A stretch of 5,612 nucleotides of DNA, taken from positions 1-5,612 of the forward strand of contig JAPPPA010000108.1 in NCBI GenBank assembly GCA_028817755.1. Reading direction: 5' to 3'. The stretch comes from Gammaproteobacteria bacterium. Lineage in GTDB: Bacteria > Pseudomonadota > Gammaproteobacteria > JAPPPA01. Made by a program: the position numbers and the translations under genes. The notes below the pieces were generated by a model. The model was not told where the DNA came from. It saw only the letters and a list, made by a program, of their open reading frames with translations, and did no database searches. Positions 1 to 5,612 of the stretch are shown piece after piece (within the stretch, counting starts at the first letter, position 1; the number at the start of each line of letters is the position of its first letter).

Positions 1-1751
1 GACAACAATACTTCTAAATGCTTATGCTCGTCACCAATCGCGCAGATTTCCTGCCCGTATAAGCGGAACCGGTCATTCTCTAGCGCATCTTCAAGGCGGC
101 CTAACCAGTCCAGCTGGGCCTCGTAGTTTCTAGCGAACTCAGCATCTTGGGCATATTCATACAATTGCCTACCGCCACTATTTTTTGCCACATAACACGC
201 AATATCGGCTTGCTTAAAGGCGGTATCGACGTCCTTATGGTCTCGAGTCAGCGCGACGAAACCGACGCTGGCGCCAATGCGAAAACTTTTGTCACCACTT
301 ACAAAACCCATCTGGCCAATTTTTTGCACAATTTCTCGGGCTTTAGCAATTAAGTCCGACGACTCTTTAGCTGAGAGCAAAAAGGCAAACTCATCGCCAC
401 CGATCCGTGCCGCAAATTCTCCTTCGGCCATATTGCGCTCCAACAACATCGCGGCCTGCTGCAATAAGCGATCCCCTTCTGGGTGACCGCAGCTATCGTT
501 GACCACCTTGATCTGGTCCAAGTCGACGTAGCAAAGCGCATAAGAGCCTGCACCGACGGACACACGGTCTAAAACATCCCGCAGACGACTGCCAAACCCG
601 TCTCTATTCAAAATGCCTGTTAGTTGGTCTGTCGTCGCCCGCAGCTCTAACTCCCGCTGCATGGCAATACGCTCAGTAATATCTCTAAACGCCACCACCA
701 AACCACCCGCTTGGCGGCCTTCAGAGATTAAATTGGCACTAAAACCGAAATTACGACGAAGGTGACGACCATTACGCTCAACCATAATGACGCCCTGTTG
801 TTCACTGTACTTAGCGTCAACCTCGTCTTCGTCACTCAGGCCTTCTTCTGCACGCACCCAAATACCTTCTGCGCGTCTCAAGAAAGGCATGACATCGAGC
901 AAACTTTTCCCCATCAAACTCTCGGCTAGCTGACCGAGCATTTCTGCCCCTTGAGGGTTGATATATGAGATTTCTAGTTGCGGGTTGCTAGACACAACCC
1001 CATCGGCCACCGAACCCAGTGTGGCTTCAGCTTCACTACGAGCCGCTTGATTCTCTTCATGCTCTTCGCCCAAGGCCTGCAGCAAGCGTTTAGATTCCTG
1101 AGCGGCCCCAAGATACCGCAGCAACTGTGCCCGCAGTGTTCGCGCCAATAGCACCATGCCAACAATGGCCACCACCAATATCACAGTGATTTGCGTACGG
1201 GCTAGAGGTGACAATAGCGACGCCACCAAGTGCGCAGCAACCGGGGGGCATGCCACGCGCACATAGCCATACCGAACAGGGAAGCTAAAGACGCCCATCA
1301 CCAAACAAAACACGAGCACCGTCATAAAGTGCTCGGTACGGGCTTGGACACTAAGGTGCTGTGCTAGCCAAAATGCAGGAATACACCAGAGCAAACCTAA
1401 ACCGAGCTGCCAAGCCTTAACGACATTGATACGGCGACGCCAATCTGCCTCACTTAATAACTCGTCTTTATTTTTGCCTAGCCAAAACATAAACCACCCG
1501 CTGTGTGCGCTAAGCAACGCTGGCCACAGGTAACCCCACAGCCCAGGCGGACATGTCATCACCCCAAATAGCGAGGCAATAGCTGGCAAAAACTGCAGAA
1601 ACGCAGTCAGAAAAAAGACACGAGTAAGAATTGACCAAGCATGACGCTGCATGGCCAGACCGCTATAGTTCAAGCGTTTTTTAAGCAAGCCGCGCAACCA
1701 CGCAAAGCGTGGTGCTGACTCTTTAATTTCAGGATGGCCAGCACTACTCAT
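1..1751 (-). CDS. Membrane-anchored PAS-GGDEF-EAL cyclic-di-GMP protein (3' end cut by window edge)
   Basis: This is a predicted inner-membrane enzyme of cyclic-di-GMP turnover. The frame stays open for 583 full codons from ATG 1749-1751 to the left edge, with no stop in the window. Six hydrophobic helices lie near residues 41-63, 71-91, 114-131, 142-160, 163-182 and 187-205. A charged helical linker (about 206-245) follows, then a PAS domain (about 243-365, ending FRDITER) and a GGDEF domain (about 370-535). GGDEF is intact at residues 451-455 (bases 387-401), with metal-ligand D410 in YVDLDQ and the NDSCGH segment, so cyclase activity is plausible. The RxxD inhibitory site is absent (AEGE at 442-445). 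The EAL domain begins near 550; its signature reads EVLLS at 580-584, and the rest is outside the window. The start is supported by AGGAGG nine bases upstream. The gene is related to the interrupted gene to its right. Net synthesis or degradation cannot be judged from this part. Confidence 0.93.
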   Translation of the reverse strand, partial: MSSAGHPEIKESAPRFAWLRGLLKKRLNYSGLAMQRHAWSILTRVFFLTAFLQFLPAIASLFGVMTCPPGLWGYLWPALLSAHSGWFMFWLGKNKDELLSEADWRRRINVVKAWQLGLGLLWCIPAFWLAQHLSVQARTEHFMTVLVFCLVMGVFSFPVRYGYVRVACPPVAAHLVASLLSPLARTQITVILVVAIVGMVLLARTLRAQLLRYLGAAQESKRLLQALGEEHEENQAARSEAEATLGSVADGVVSSNPQLEISYINPQGAEMLGQLAESLMGKSLLDVMPFLRRAEGIWVRAEEGLSDEDEVDAKYSEQQGVIMVERNGRHLRRNFGFSANLISEGRQAGGLVVAFRDITERIAMQRELELRATTDQLTGILNRDGFGSRLRDVLDRVSVGAGSYALCYVDLDQIKVVNDSCGHPEGDRLLQQAAMLLERNMAEGEFAARIGGDEFAFLLSAKESSDLIAKAREIVQKIGQMGFVSGDKSFRIGASVGFVALTRDHKDVDTAFKQADIACYVAKNSGGRQLYEYAQDAEFARNYEAQLDWLGRLEDALENDRFRLYGQEICAIGDEHKHLEVLL

Positions 1752-1760
1752 CAGCACTGG

Positions 1761-1766
1761 CCTCCT
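1761..1766 (-). promoter_or_regulatory. Strong Shine-Dalgarno for the left-hand PAS-GGDEF-EAL gene
   Basis: The minus strand reads AGGAGG, followed by a nine-base spacer and ATG at 1749-1751. It is the only consensus ribosome binding site seen ahead of a gene in the window. It decides the start: the in-frame GTG at 1755-1757 lies only three bases from it, which is too close. Confidence 0.8.
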
Positions 1767-1802
1767 GATTATATCCCCCAGGTAGCATGATCGCTCCCGC
1801 AC

Positions 1803-1887
1803 TTACCCCATCAGTTTGGCTATATCAAAATAGCCATATAACAAAAACATACCGCCTGTTTAATTTGGTGGCAAGCAAATGGGGTAA
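1803..1887. repeat. Nested inverted repeats in the intergenic region, possible operator
   Basis: The outer repeat is a perfect 9-base inverted pair, TTACCCCAT at 1803-1811 and ATGGGGTAA at 1879-1887. Inside it lies a perfect 7-base inverted pair, TGGCTAT at 1817-1823 and ATAGCCA at 1830-1836, with a six-base centre. The outer arms bracket the candidate promoter, and the inner palindrome falls just downstream of its predicted start site, where a repressor operator or leader hairpin could sit. Neither strand has a T-run after the inner stem, so it does not look like an intrinsic terminator. The repeats are seen directly; the regulatory role is inference. Confidence 0.5.
1846..1874 (-). promoter_or_regulatory. 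Candidate sigma-70 promoter for the left-hand PAS-GGDEF-EAL gene
   Basis: On the minus strand, TTGCCA (1869-1874, five of six to the -35 consensus) and TATGTT (1846-1851, four of six to the -10 consensus) are separated by exactly 17 bases. Transcription would begin near 1839 and leave a leader of about 88 bases. The match was found by eye and is not unique in such AT-rich sequence. It would give this gene its own promoter, apart from any readthrough from the upstream genes. Confidence 0.35.
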
Positions 1888-1896
1888 TTCAATTAG

Positions 1897-3957
1897 TTAA
1901 GCGCGCAGTAATGGCTGCTGCTCTATCGCAAGTGTTTGTTTACTAATGATTTCTTTAAGGGGACGGCGTTTAGACAAAAACATGCCTTGGCCATATGTCA
2001 CTCCGATAGCTCGAAGTTCGCGCAAGACATCGGCGTTTTCCACACACTCGGCGACGGTTTTCAGGCCCATCGTATGACCAACCCGATGAATACCTTCAAC
2101 AATGGCGTGATCGGTTTCCTTGTGCAGCATCTCACGCACAAACTCACCATCGATTTTAAGCAGATCGACCGGCAATGATTTTAGATAACTAAAGCTACTA
2201 AAGCCGGTGCCGAAATCATCAAGCGCAAGCTGGCATCCTAATTCTTTCAACGCCATTAAGAACCGCTGCGCATCTGCCATATTTTGTAAGGCTGCGGTTT
2301 CCGTAATTTCGAAGCAAATTAAACTTGGCTCAATGTTGTAACGATGAAAAAGCTTGCGGATTTCGTTCAAGGCCGCTTCCGAACCAATAGTGTGGCCAGA
2401 CAAATTAATCGCGATACGGTAATTCGAAGCTAATAACTGCTCTTGCAAAGGCCCGATATGTTTAAACACGGCCTCCATCACATAGTGATCTATTGATGGC
2501 ATCAAGCCATATCGCTCAGCAGCAGGAATAAATTCAACGGGAGAAACAAGCGTGCCGTCGACGTCTCTCAAACTAATGAGCACTTCTAAGTGATAACCGG
2601 TGCGGTCGGACAAGTCCCAAATTTGTTGGGCGAAAATCAAAATGCGCTGTTCGTTCAACGCGGATTGCAGGCGGCTGACCCAATTCATATCGGTAAACTG
2701 GCGACCACTATCAACGTTGTCTTCGGTCCACATGTGCACACCATTGCGACCTTGGTCTTTTACCACGTAGCAGGCGGCATCAGCGCGCCCCATCAGGGTC
2801 TCGACGCTATCAACTTTCTTATCAAACATGGCCACACCAAAGCTGGCACTGACTGGGTATTGACGTGTTTCCCAGCTGAAGTTAATCGCGTTTACGGCAT
2901 CGCATACTTGCTGACAGCGGCGGCGAGCATCGGTCACCATGCAGTCACCCAGTAAAAGAGCGAATTCATCGCCACCCAAGCGCGCCACGATATCGCCTTC
3001 TCTGACAGAATTTCTCAACGTGTCTGCGATTTTTTTCAGCAGTGCATCGCCTGCGTGGTGGCCCGCGGTGTCATTCACAATTTTGAATTGATCGAGATCC
3101 ACAAATGCAAGCGCGTGACTCCCGCCCGTACGCTTAATACGGGCCGCTAAAGCCTGTAGACGTTCCTCAAACGCTGCACGGTTCATTGCCCCTGTTAGGG
3201 CATCGGTATAAGCACGTTGGCGAAGCTGCTGCTCAAGCTGTCTACGTTGAGTTACGTTTCTCAACACCAGCACATAACCTTGGGCTAACGCTTTTTGCTG
3301 CAATAACTCCTGATTAAGCTCTGGAGTCAAATCAGGCACAGCATCTGCGGCTTGTAACTCATGAACCGAAACCTCGAAGTAGCTGGTGGCCTGCCCCAAA
3401 AGCGTAACGATTTGCATTTGATTGACAGGAACAGCACTCCACAAAAAGTCCCGTTCGCCATATTCGTCTTTAAACGGCAGCGCCAAACGCATATCCATGC
3501 CAATCAAGCCCGAGGTATCTGATAACGCCTTTGCCGCATCATTCGCATAAAGCACTTTGCCGCTTTCATCGAGCGTGAGCACCGCGTCTCGAATTGAACT
3601 GAGGGAGGTTTCTAAGGTTTGTCGTTGCGTGGCAATTGCAACCGCTTCTTTGTGCCGTGCATTGACGTCACGCGATACGGTTACTGTACGAATACCGGAA
3701 CGGGCTTTCTTGGGTAAGCGGCGCTCAAACACCTCTAACCAAATGTAATGCCCCTGCTTATGCCGCATGCGAAACTCGCCTAGATGCCGCCGGCCCCCTT
3801 TACGGAGGCCATGACGGCGCGCATGCAATACCCGCTCCTTATCGTCTGGATGCACATAACTTGTTGGCGGAGTACGCAACATATCGTCTGGGCTATATCC
3901 CAGAATCTCTGTAACCACCTCGTTAACATAAAGATAGTCACCATTGCTGGCATGCAT
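1897..3957 (-). CDS. PAS-PAS-GGDEF-EAL cyclic-di-GMP protein (C-terminal part of an interrupted gene)
   Basis: This is a predicted dual-domain cyclic-di-GMP synthase/phosphodiesterase, 686 residues from the first available ATG. PAS 1 covers about residues 1-98 and lacks its first strand in this form. PAS 2 covers about 115-240, GGDEF about 245-410 and EAL about 425-675. GGDEF is intact at 328-332 with D287 in FVDLDQ, and the RxxD inhibitory site is present (REGD, 319-322). In the EAL domain the usual metal and catalytic residues are present: E458, N518, E550, D580-D581 in DDFGTG, K601 and E638. The signature is EVLIS (458-462) rather than EALxR, so the phosphate-contacting arginine is replaced by serine. 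No Shine-Dalgarno precedes ATG 3957. The frame continues upstream for 18 sense codons to a TAG that ends the membrane-module gene. Alone, the product would be soluble; it probably belongs to one longer protein. Confidence 0.9.
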   Translation of the reverse strand: MHASNGDYLYVNEVVTEILGYSPDDMLRTPPTSYVHPDDKERVLHARRHGLRKGGRRHLGEFRMRHKQGHYIWLEVFERRLPKKARSGIRTVTVSRDVNARHKEAVAIATQRQTLETSLSSIRDAVLTLDESGKVLYANDAAKALSDTSGLIGMDMRLALPFKDEYGERDFLWSAVPVNQMQIVTLLGQATSYFEVSVHELQAADAVPDLTPELNQELLQQKALAQGYVLVLRNVTQRRQLEQQLRQRAYTDALTGAMNRAAFEERLQALAARIKRTGGSHALAFVDLDQFKIVNDTAGHHAGDALLKKIADTLRNSVREGDIVARLGGDEFALLLGDCMVTDARRRCQQVCDAVNAINFSWETRQYPVSASFGVAMFDKKVDSVETLMGRADAACYVVKDQGRNGVHMWTEDNVDSGRQFTDMNWVSRLQSALNEQRILIFAQQIWDLSDRTGYHLEVLISLRDVDGTLVSPVEFIPAAERYGLMPSIDHYVMEAVFKHIGPLQEQLLASNYRIAINLSGHTIGSEAALNEIRKLFHRYNIEPSLICFEITETAALQNMADAQRFLMALKELGCQLALDDFGTGFSSFSYLKSLPVDLLKIDGEFVREMLHKETDHAIVEGIHRVGHTMGLKTVAECVENADVLRELRAIGVTYGQGMFLSKRRPLKEIISKQTLAIEQQPLLRA

Positions 3958-4011
3958 AGCGATAATGTCAGTGCTATTTTCAGCTAAGAGCTCTACCCGG
4001 TCTTGAGCTGG
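3958..4011 (-). other. Untranslated-in-annotation PAS start between TAG and first ATG
   Basis: These 18 in-frame codons follow the TAG and encode the N-terminal helix and first turn of PAS 1 (VELLAENSTDIIA). No ATG, GTG or TTG in this frame offers an earlier start, and no purine-rich ribosome site lies 5-12 bases before ATG 3957. Confidence 0.75.
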
Positions 4012-4665
4012 CTAAAGGGTTTTTGCAAGTAGCTTTTCACTGTGCGTTTTATCGCGCAGTTCCAAACGCGCAATCTCGCGCTGATAATCTAGCCGTATAT
4101 AGCGCTTAACAATTTCTCGTACAAACAAACTAAACCGAATCAGCACCAGCCCCATCACAACCAAAACGGCGCCCAATAACGCCAGTTCTATACTTTTTAG
4201 AACGGCGGCTAAAACAAAAACAGCAATTGCCATTGGCAATGCAGTAGCGAGTAAAGAACCGTTAATAAGATTAATCAGGGCTAAAACCAGCACAACCAGC
4301 GCATAGATAGAGCCAACGATCACAAATAGCGACCTAGAATTCGGCTCTAGATACAAGCTCACTAACGGCCATATCCAAAGACAACCGATGAAAAAACGAT
4401 AGCAAAGGTATTCGCGATACCAACGCTGGAGGGGCCAACCCGCATCCGGGGCTTTCAGGCGACGACGCAATACCAGGTAATAACCAACACTGGTTACCGA
4501 GAGCACCCCCCACCACATCAAATGGTTGGCTAATGGCGTATACAAACTCAGCATAAACGCCATAAAAATCGAAGACAGCTGCATCAAGGCTTCTGCACCG
4601 ACCAATACAGAATTGGCTCGATACAGCGATGCCTTCATCCAATGGCTGTATTCGGGTGCTTGCAT
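4012..4665 (-). CDS. Six-helix membrane sensor module (N-terminal part of an interrupted gene)
   Basis: This 217-residue inner-membrane protein has about six hydrophobic helices near residues 20-43, 47-66, 89-106, 111-134, 138-156 and 159-181. A charged helix at 183-217 then runs toward the cytoplasm. There is no enzymatic motif. The layout matches the N-terminus of the left-hand cyclic-di-GMP protein, including a basic loop before helix 3 and an LWxxP-like segment in helix 3 (LWIWP at 96-100; LWCIP at 121-125 in the other). Such MASE-like modules usually sit directly ahead of PAS or GGDEF domains as signal input; I cannot assign a named family. It ends at TAG 4012-4014, in the same frame as the PAS-PAS-GGDEF-EAL gene. 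The start ATG 4663-4665 lies 34 bases after the HAD gene and has only a weak GAGA ahead; M10 is an alternative start. Confidence 0.8.
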   Translation of the reverse strand: MQAPEYSHWMKASLYRANSVLVGAEALMQLSSIFMAFMLSLYTPLANHLMWWGVLSVTSVGYYLVLRRRLKAPDAGWPLQRWYREYLCYRFFIGCLWIWPLVSLYLEPNSRSLFVIVGSIYALVVLVLALINLINGSLLATALPMAIAVFVLAAVLKSIELALLGAVLVVMGLVLIRFSLFVREIVKRYIRLDYQREIARLELRDKTHSEKLLAKTL

Positions 4666-4699
4666 GTTGTCTCTGGCAGTACTGAGCGAGAACTCAGAT

Positions 4700-5476
4700 T
4701 TAACCTAAATGTTGGGCATGGAGCGCCTGTAACCAAGGCACGGTAACAAAACCTTCTGGCGGCAAGGTTGCCTCCCAGTCCCCGTCCTGAAGCTCACAAG
4801 GTTTCTCAGCTTCACCTAAGTTATCTAATACAAGCTTGGCGCCGGAAAAGTCTTCACCGCTGGTGTAATCAGAGACCGTAACCACAGTAGGAACGCCAAC
4901 CGTGCGTGCCGCTTTTAAGCCTACATAGGAATCTTCGAACGCTAGGCACTCTTCTGCTTCCAACCCTAGCCGTTGTAAGGCAATTTCATAGGCATCAGGC
5001 GCTGGCTTTTTATTTTTTAAATCACGGCCGCAAACAACTACATCAAAAACTTCTTCTGGCGGGCGCTGGAAAAACTGTTTGGTTAGGGCCGTTAAGCTAG
5101 TAATACTGCAGTTGGTAGCTACGGCCAGCTTTAAGCCTGCCTCCCAACTTTCTTGACTAAGAATACGCGCAATACCAGGGCGAATTTTCACATCGCCCAT
5201 CCCCACTCGCTGCTTGAAGTAGCGAGCTTTGGTCTCGTGAATATCACCAATCAGTTCTGCTCGGCCCCGAGTGCTTTCGTTACGGTAATAACGAATATAG
5301 GCTTCTAAACGCTCTCGGCCGCCACCTACCGCTAGTAGGTCGCCGTATAAGGACTCATCCCAATACCAATCTAGCCCTAAGTCATAGAACGCATCATTGA
5401 ACGCCATACGGTGACCAAAGCGTTCTGTTTCCGCAAAGGTGCCATCCACATCAAAAATTAAGGCCTTTAAGGTCAT
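4700..5476 (-). CDS. CbbY-like HAD-superfamily phosphatase
   Basis: This is a predicted cytoplasmic, magnesium-dependent sugar-phosphate phosphatase of 258 residues, close to the usual CbbY length. Motif I is DVDGT (residues 9-13), with nucleophile D9 and acid/base D11, followed by AETE as in CbbY proteins. A helical cap (about 16-90) includes the GGGRERL segment, resembling the GGKER of that family. Motif II is near T121 (VATNCS), motif III is K157 in NKKPAPDAY, and motif IV is EDS at 181-183 in FEDSYVG. Known CbbY enzymes remove the rubisco inhibitor xylulose-1,5-bisphosphate, but no Calvin-cycle gene is visible here, so the substrate is open; other HAD sugar phosphatases share these motifs. 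The start is fixed because an in-frame TAA lies four codons before ATG 5474-5476. There is no Shine-Dalgarno. It precedes the membrane-module gene by 34 bases, consistent with co-transcription. Confidence 0.9.
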   Translation of the reverse strand: MTLKALIFDVDGTFAETERFGHRMAFNDAFYDLGLDWYWDESLYGDLLAVGGGRERLEAYIRYYRNESTRGRAELIGDIHETKARYFKQRVGMGDVKIRPGIARILSQESWEAGLKLAVATNCSITSLTALTKQFFQRPPEEVFDVVVCGRDLKNKKPAPDAYEIALQRLGLEAEECLAFEDSYVGLKAARTVGVPTVVTVSDYTSGEDFSGAKLVLDNLGEAEKPCELQDGDWEATLPPEGFVTVPWLQALHAQHLG

Positions 5477-5484
5477 GCGCTGTA

Positions 5485-5513
5485 CTTATAGTTTGCCGCT
5501 TGTAGTTTGTTAG
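5485..5513 (-). promoter_or_regulatory. Candidate promoter for the HAD gene, giving a near-leaderless transcript
   Basis: On the minus strand, TATAAG (5485-5490, five of six to the -10 consensus) sits 17 bases from CTAACA (5508-5513, four of six to the -35 consensus). A start six to eight bases past the -10 box would fall at or within a few bases of the ATG at 5476. That fits the lack of any ribosome binding site there. The match was made by eye. Confidence 0.4.
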
Positions 5514-5612
5514 GGAAGCTCTGAGTGAATAGGAAATGTCTCTGCGGATCTTCTCGCGTGAGTTGGCAAGGCGCAAGCCGCCGCCGAATGCTTATTGCCT
5601 TCGCTAGGCTTG
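5514..5612. mobile_element. Possible end of an IS5-like element or derived repeat
   Basis: Sequence from 5514 begins GGAAGCTCTGAGTGAATAGG, which resembles the GGAAGGTGCGAA type of terminal repeat of IS5-family elements. It directly follows TTAG (5510-5513), which fits the YTAR target site typical of that family. The rest to the window edge is GC-rich and non-coding, with no transposase frame and no second end visible. It could equally be an unrelated intergenic repeat. Recognition rests on memory of the family's ends, not on a search. Confidence 0.25.

Larger units (their letters stand above)
1752..1896. other. Intergenic region between the two cyclic-di-GMP genes
   Basis: These 145 bases separate the TAA of the right-hand PAS-PAS-GGDEF-EAL gene (1897-1899) from the ATG of the left-hand gene. 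No open frame of note, RNA gene or stem followed by a T-run was found. The contents are the ribosome binding site, the candidate promoter and the nested inverted repeats listed separately. With no terminator visible, some readthrough between the genes is possible. Confidence 0.6.
1897..4665 (-). pseudogene. Single membrane-PAS-PAS-GGDEF-EAL gene interrupted by an in-frame TAG
   Basis: The membrane module and the PAS-PAS-GGDEF-EAL gene are in one frame: 217 codons, TAG at 4012-4014, 18 sense codons, then 686 codons and TAA. The 18 codons read as the normal start of a PAS domain, RVELLAENSTDIIA, running into MHASNGDYLYV. Those residues would have no reason to persist if the downstream part had always begun at ATG 3957. 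No frameshift is involved, so one base change could create the interruption; CAG (Gln) to TAG is one possibility. Outcomes include loss of the membrane anchor, a nonfunctional allele, partial readthrough, or an artefact of sequencing. The intact paralogue at the left shows the undivided domain order. The common frame is seen directly; calling it a broken gene is inference. Confidence 0.7.

Noticed and set aside
350..565. Minus-strand frame of 71 codons and a similar one at 974-1165
   Set aside because: Both lie out of frame inside the left-hand PAS-GGDEF-EAL gene, whose own frame runs open from 1751 to the edge and carries all the domain motifs.
1768..1773. Perfect TATAAT on the minus strand just ahead of the left-hand gene
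   Set aside because: It lies one base from the AGGAGG ribosome site, so the transcript would start inside or after that site, and no -35-like hexamer lies 16-18 bases upstream.
1817..1836. Seven-base hairpin as an intrinsic terminator for the PAS-PAS-GGDEF-EAL gene
   Set aside because: The stem is short and only partly GC, and it is followed on the minus strand by AACTGATGG rather than a T-run; the plus strand also lacks one.
2590..2955. A 121-codon open frame on the plus strand, plus other shorter plus-strand frames inside the signalling genes
   Set aside because: They lie wholly antisense to the GGDEF-EAL coding sequence, have no recognisable domain, and are expected as shadows of a long conserved gene.
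4012..4014. A frameshift, rather than a nonsense codon, as the cause of the split
   Set aside because: The coding frames on both sides are identical (the distance from TAG to ATG 3957 is a multiple of three), so no insertion or deletion is needed.
4012..4026. A known strong stop-codon readthrough signal of the UAG-CAR-YYA type
   Set aside because: The bases after the TAG are CCAGCT, which do not match that motif; readthrough remains possible but has no specific sequence support.
5560..5612. Short complementary segments such as CAAGCC and GGCTTG as a REP-like hairpin
   Set aside because: The complementary blocks are only five or six bases, are not in a consistent nested order, and the second reaches the window edge.

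Overview
The window looks like a chromosomal segment of a free-living, probably marine gammaproteobacterium. The reasons are a GC content judged by eye at roughly one half, gammaproteobacterial-style PAS-GGDEF-EAL signalling proteins, and a CbbY-type HAD phosphatase. This placement is inference; no taxonomic marker is present. All recognisable genes lie on the minus strand, so transcription runs from right to left.

From right to left: (1) 5477-5612 is non-coding. It holds a candidate promoter and, further right, what may be the end of an IS5-like element. (2) 4700-5476 encodes a CbbY-like HAD hydrolase. (3) After 34 bases, 4012-4665 encodes a six-helix membrane protein ending in a cytoplasmic helix. 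(4) 1897-3957 encodes a PAS-PAS-GGDEF-EAL protein. Items 3 and 4 share one reading frame and are separated only by one TAG codon at 4012-4014 plus 18 open codons. Those codons encode the missing start of the first PAS domain. The two together read as a single 922-codon membrane-anchored cyclic-di-GMP protein interrupted by a nonsense codon. (5) 1752-1896 is an intergenic region with a candidate promoter, nested inverted repeats and a strong ribosome binding site. (6) 1-1751 encodes a second protein with membrane, PAS, GGDEF and EAL parts, cut by the left window edge inside its EAL domain.

The two cyclic-di-GMP proteins share the same six-helix membrane module, domain order and an unusual EVLxS version of the EAL motif, so they look like related tandem genes. 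They differ in feedback control: the intact downstream protein lacks the RxxD inhibitory site next to GGDEF, while the interrupted one keeps it. The main point for follow-up is whether the TAG is a true inactivating mutation, a sequencing error, a readthrough signal, or a stable split into a membrane subunit and a soluble enzyme. The HAD phosphatase is probably co-transcribed with the membrane module gene, but no functional link between them is evident.
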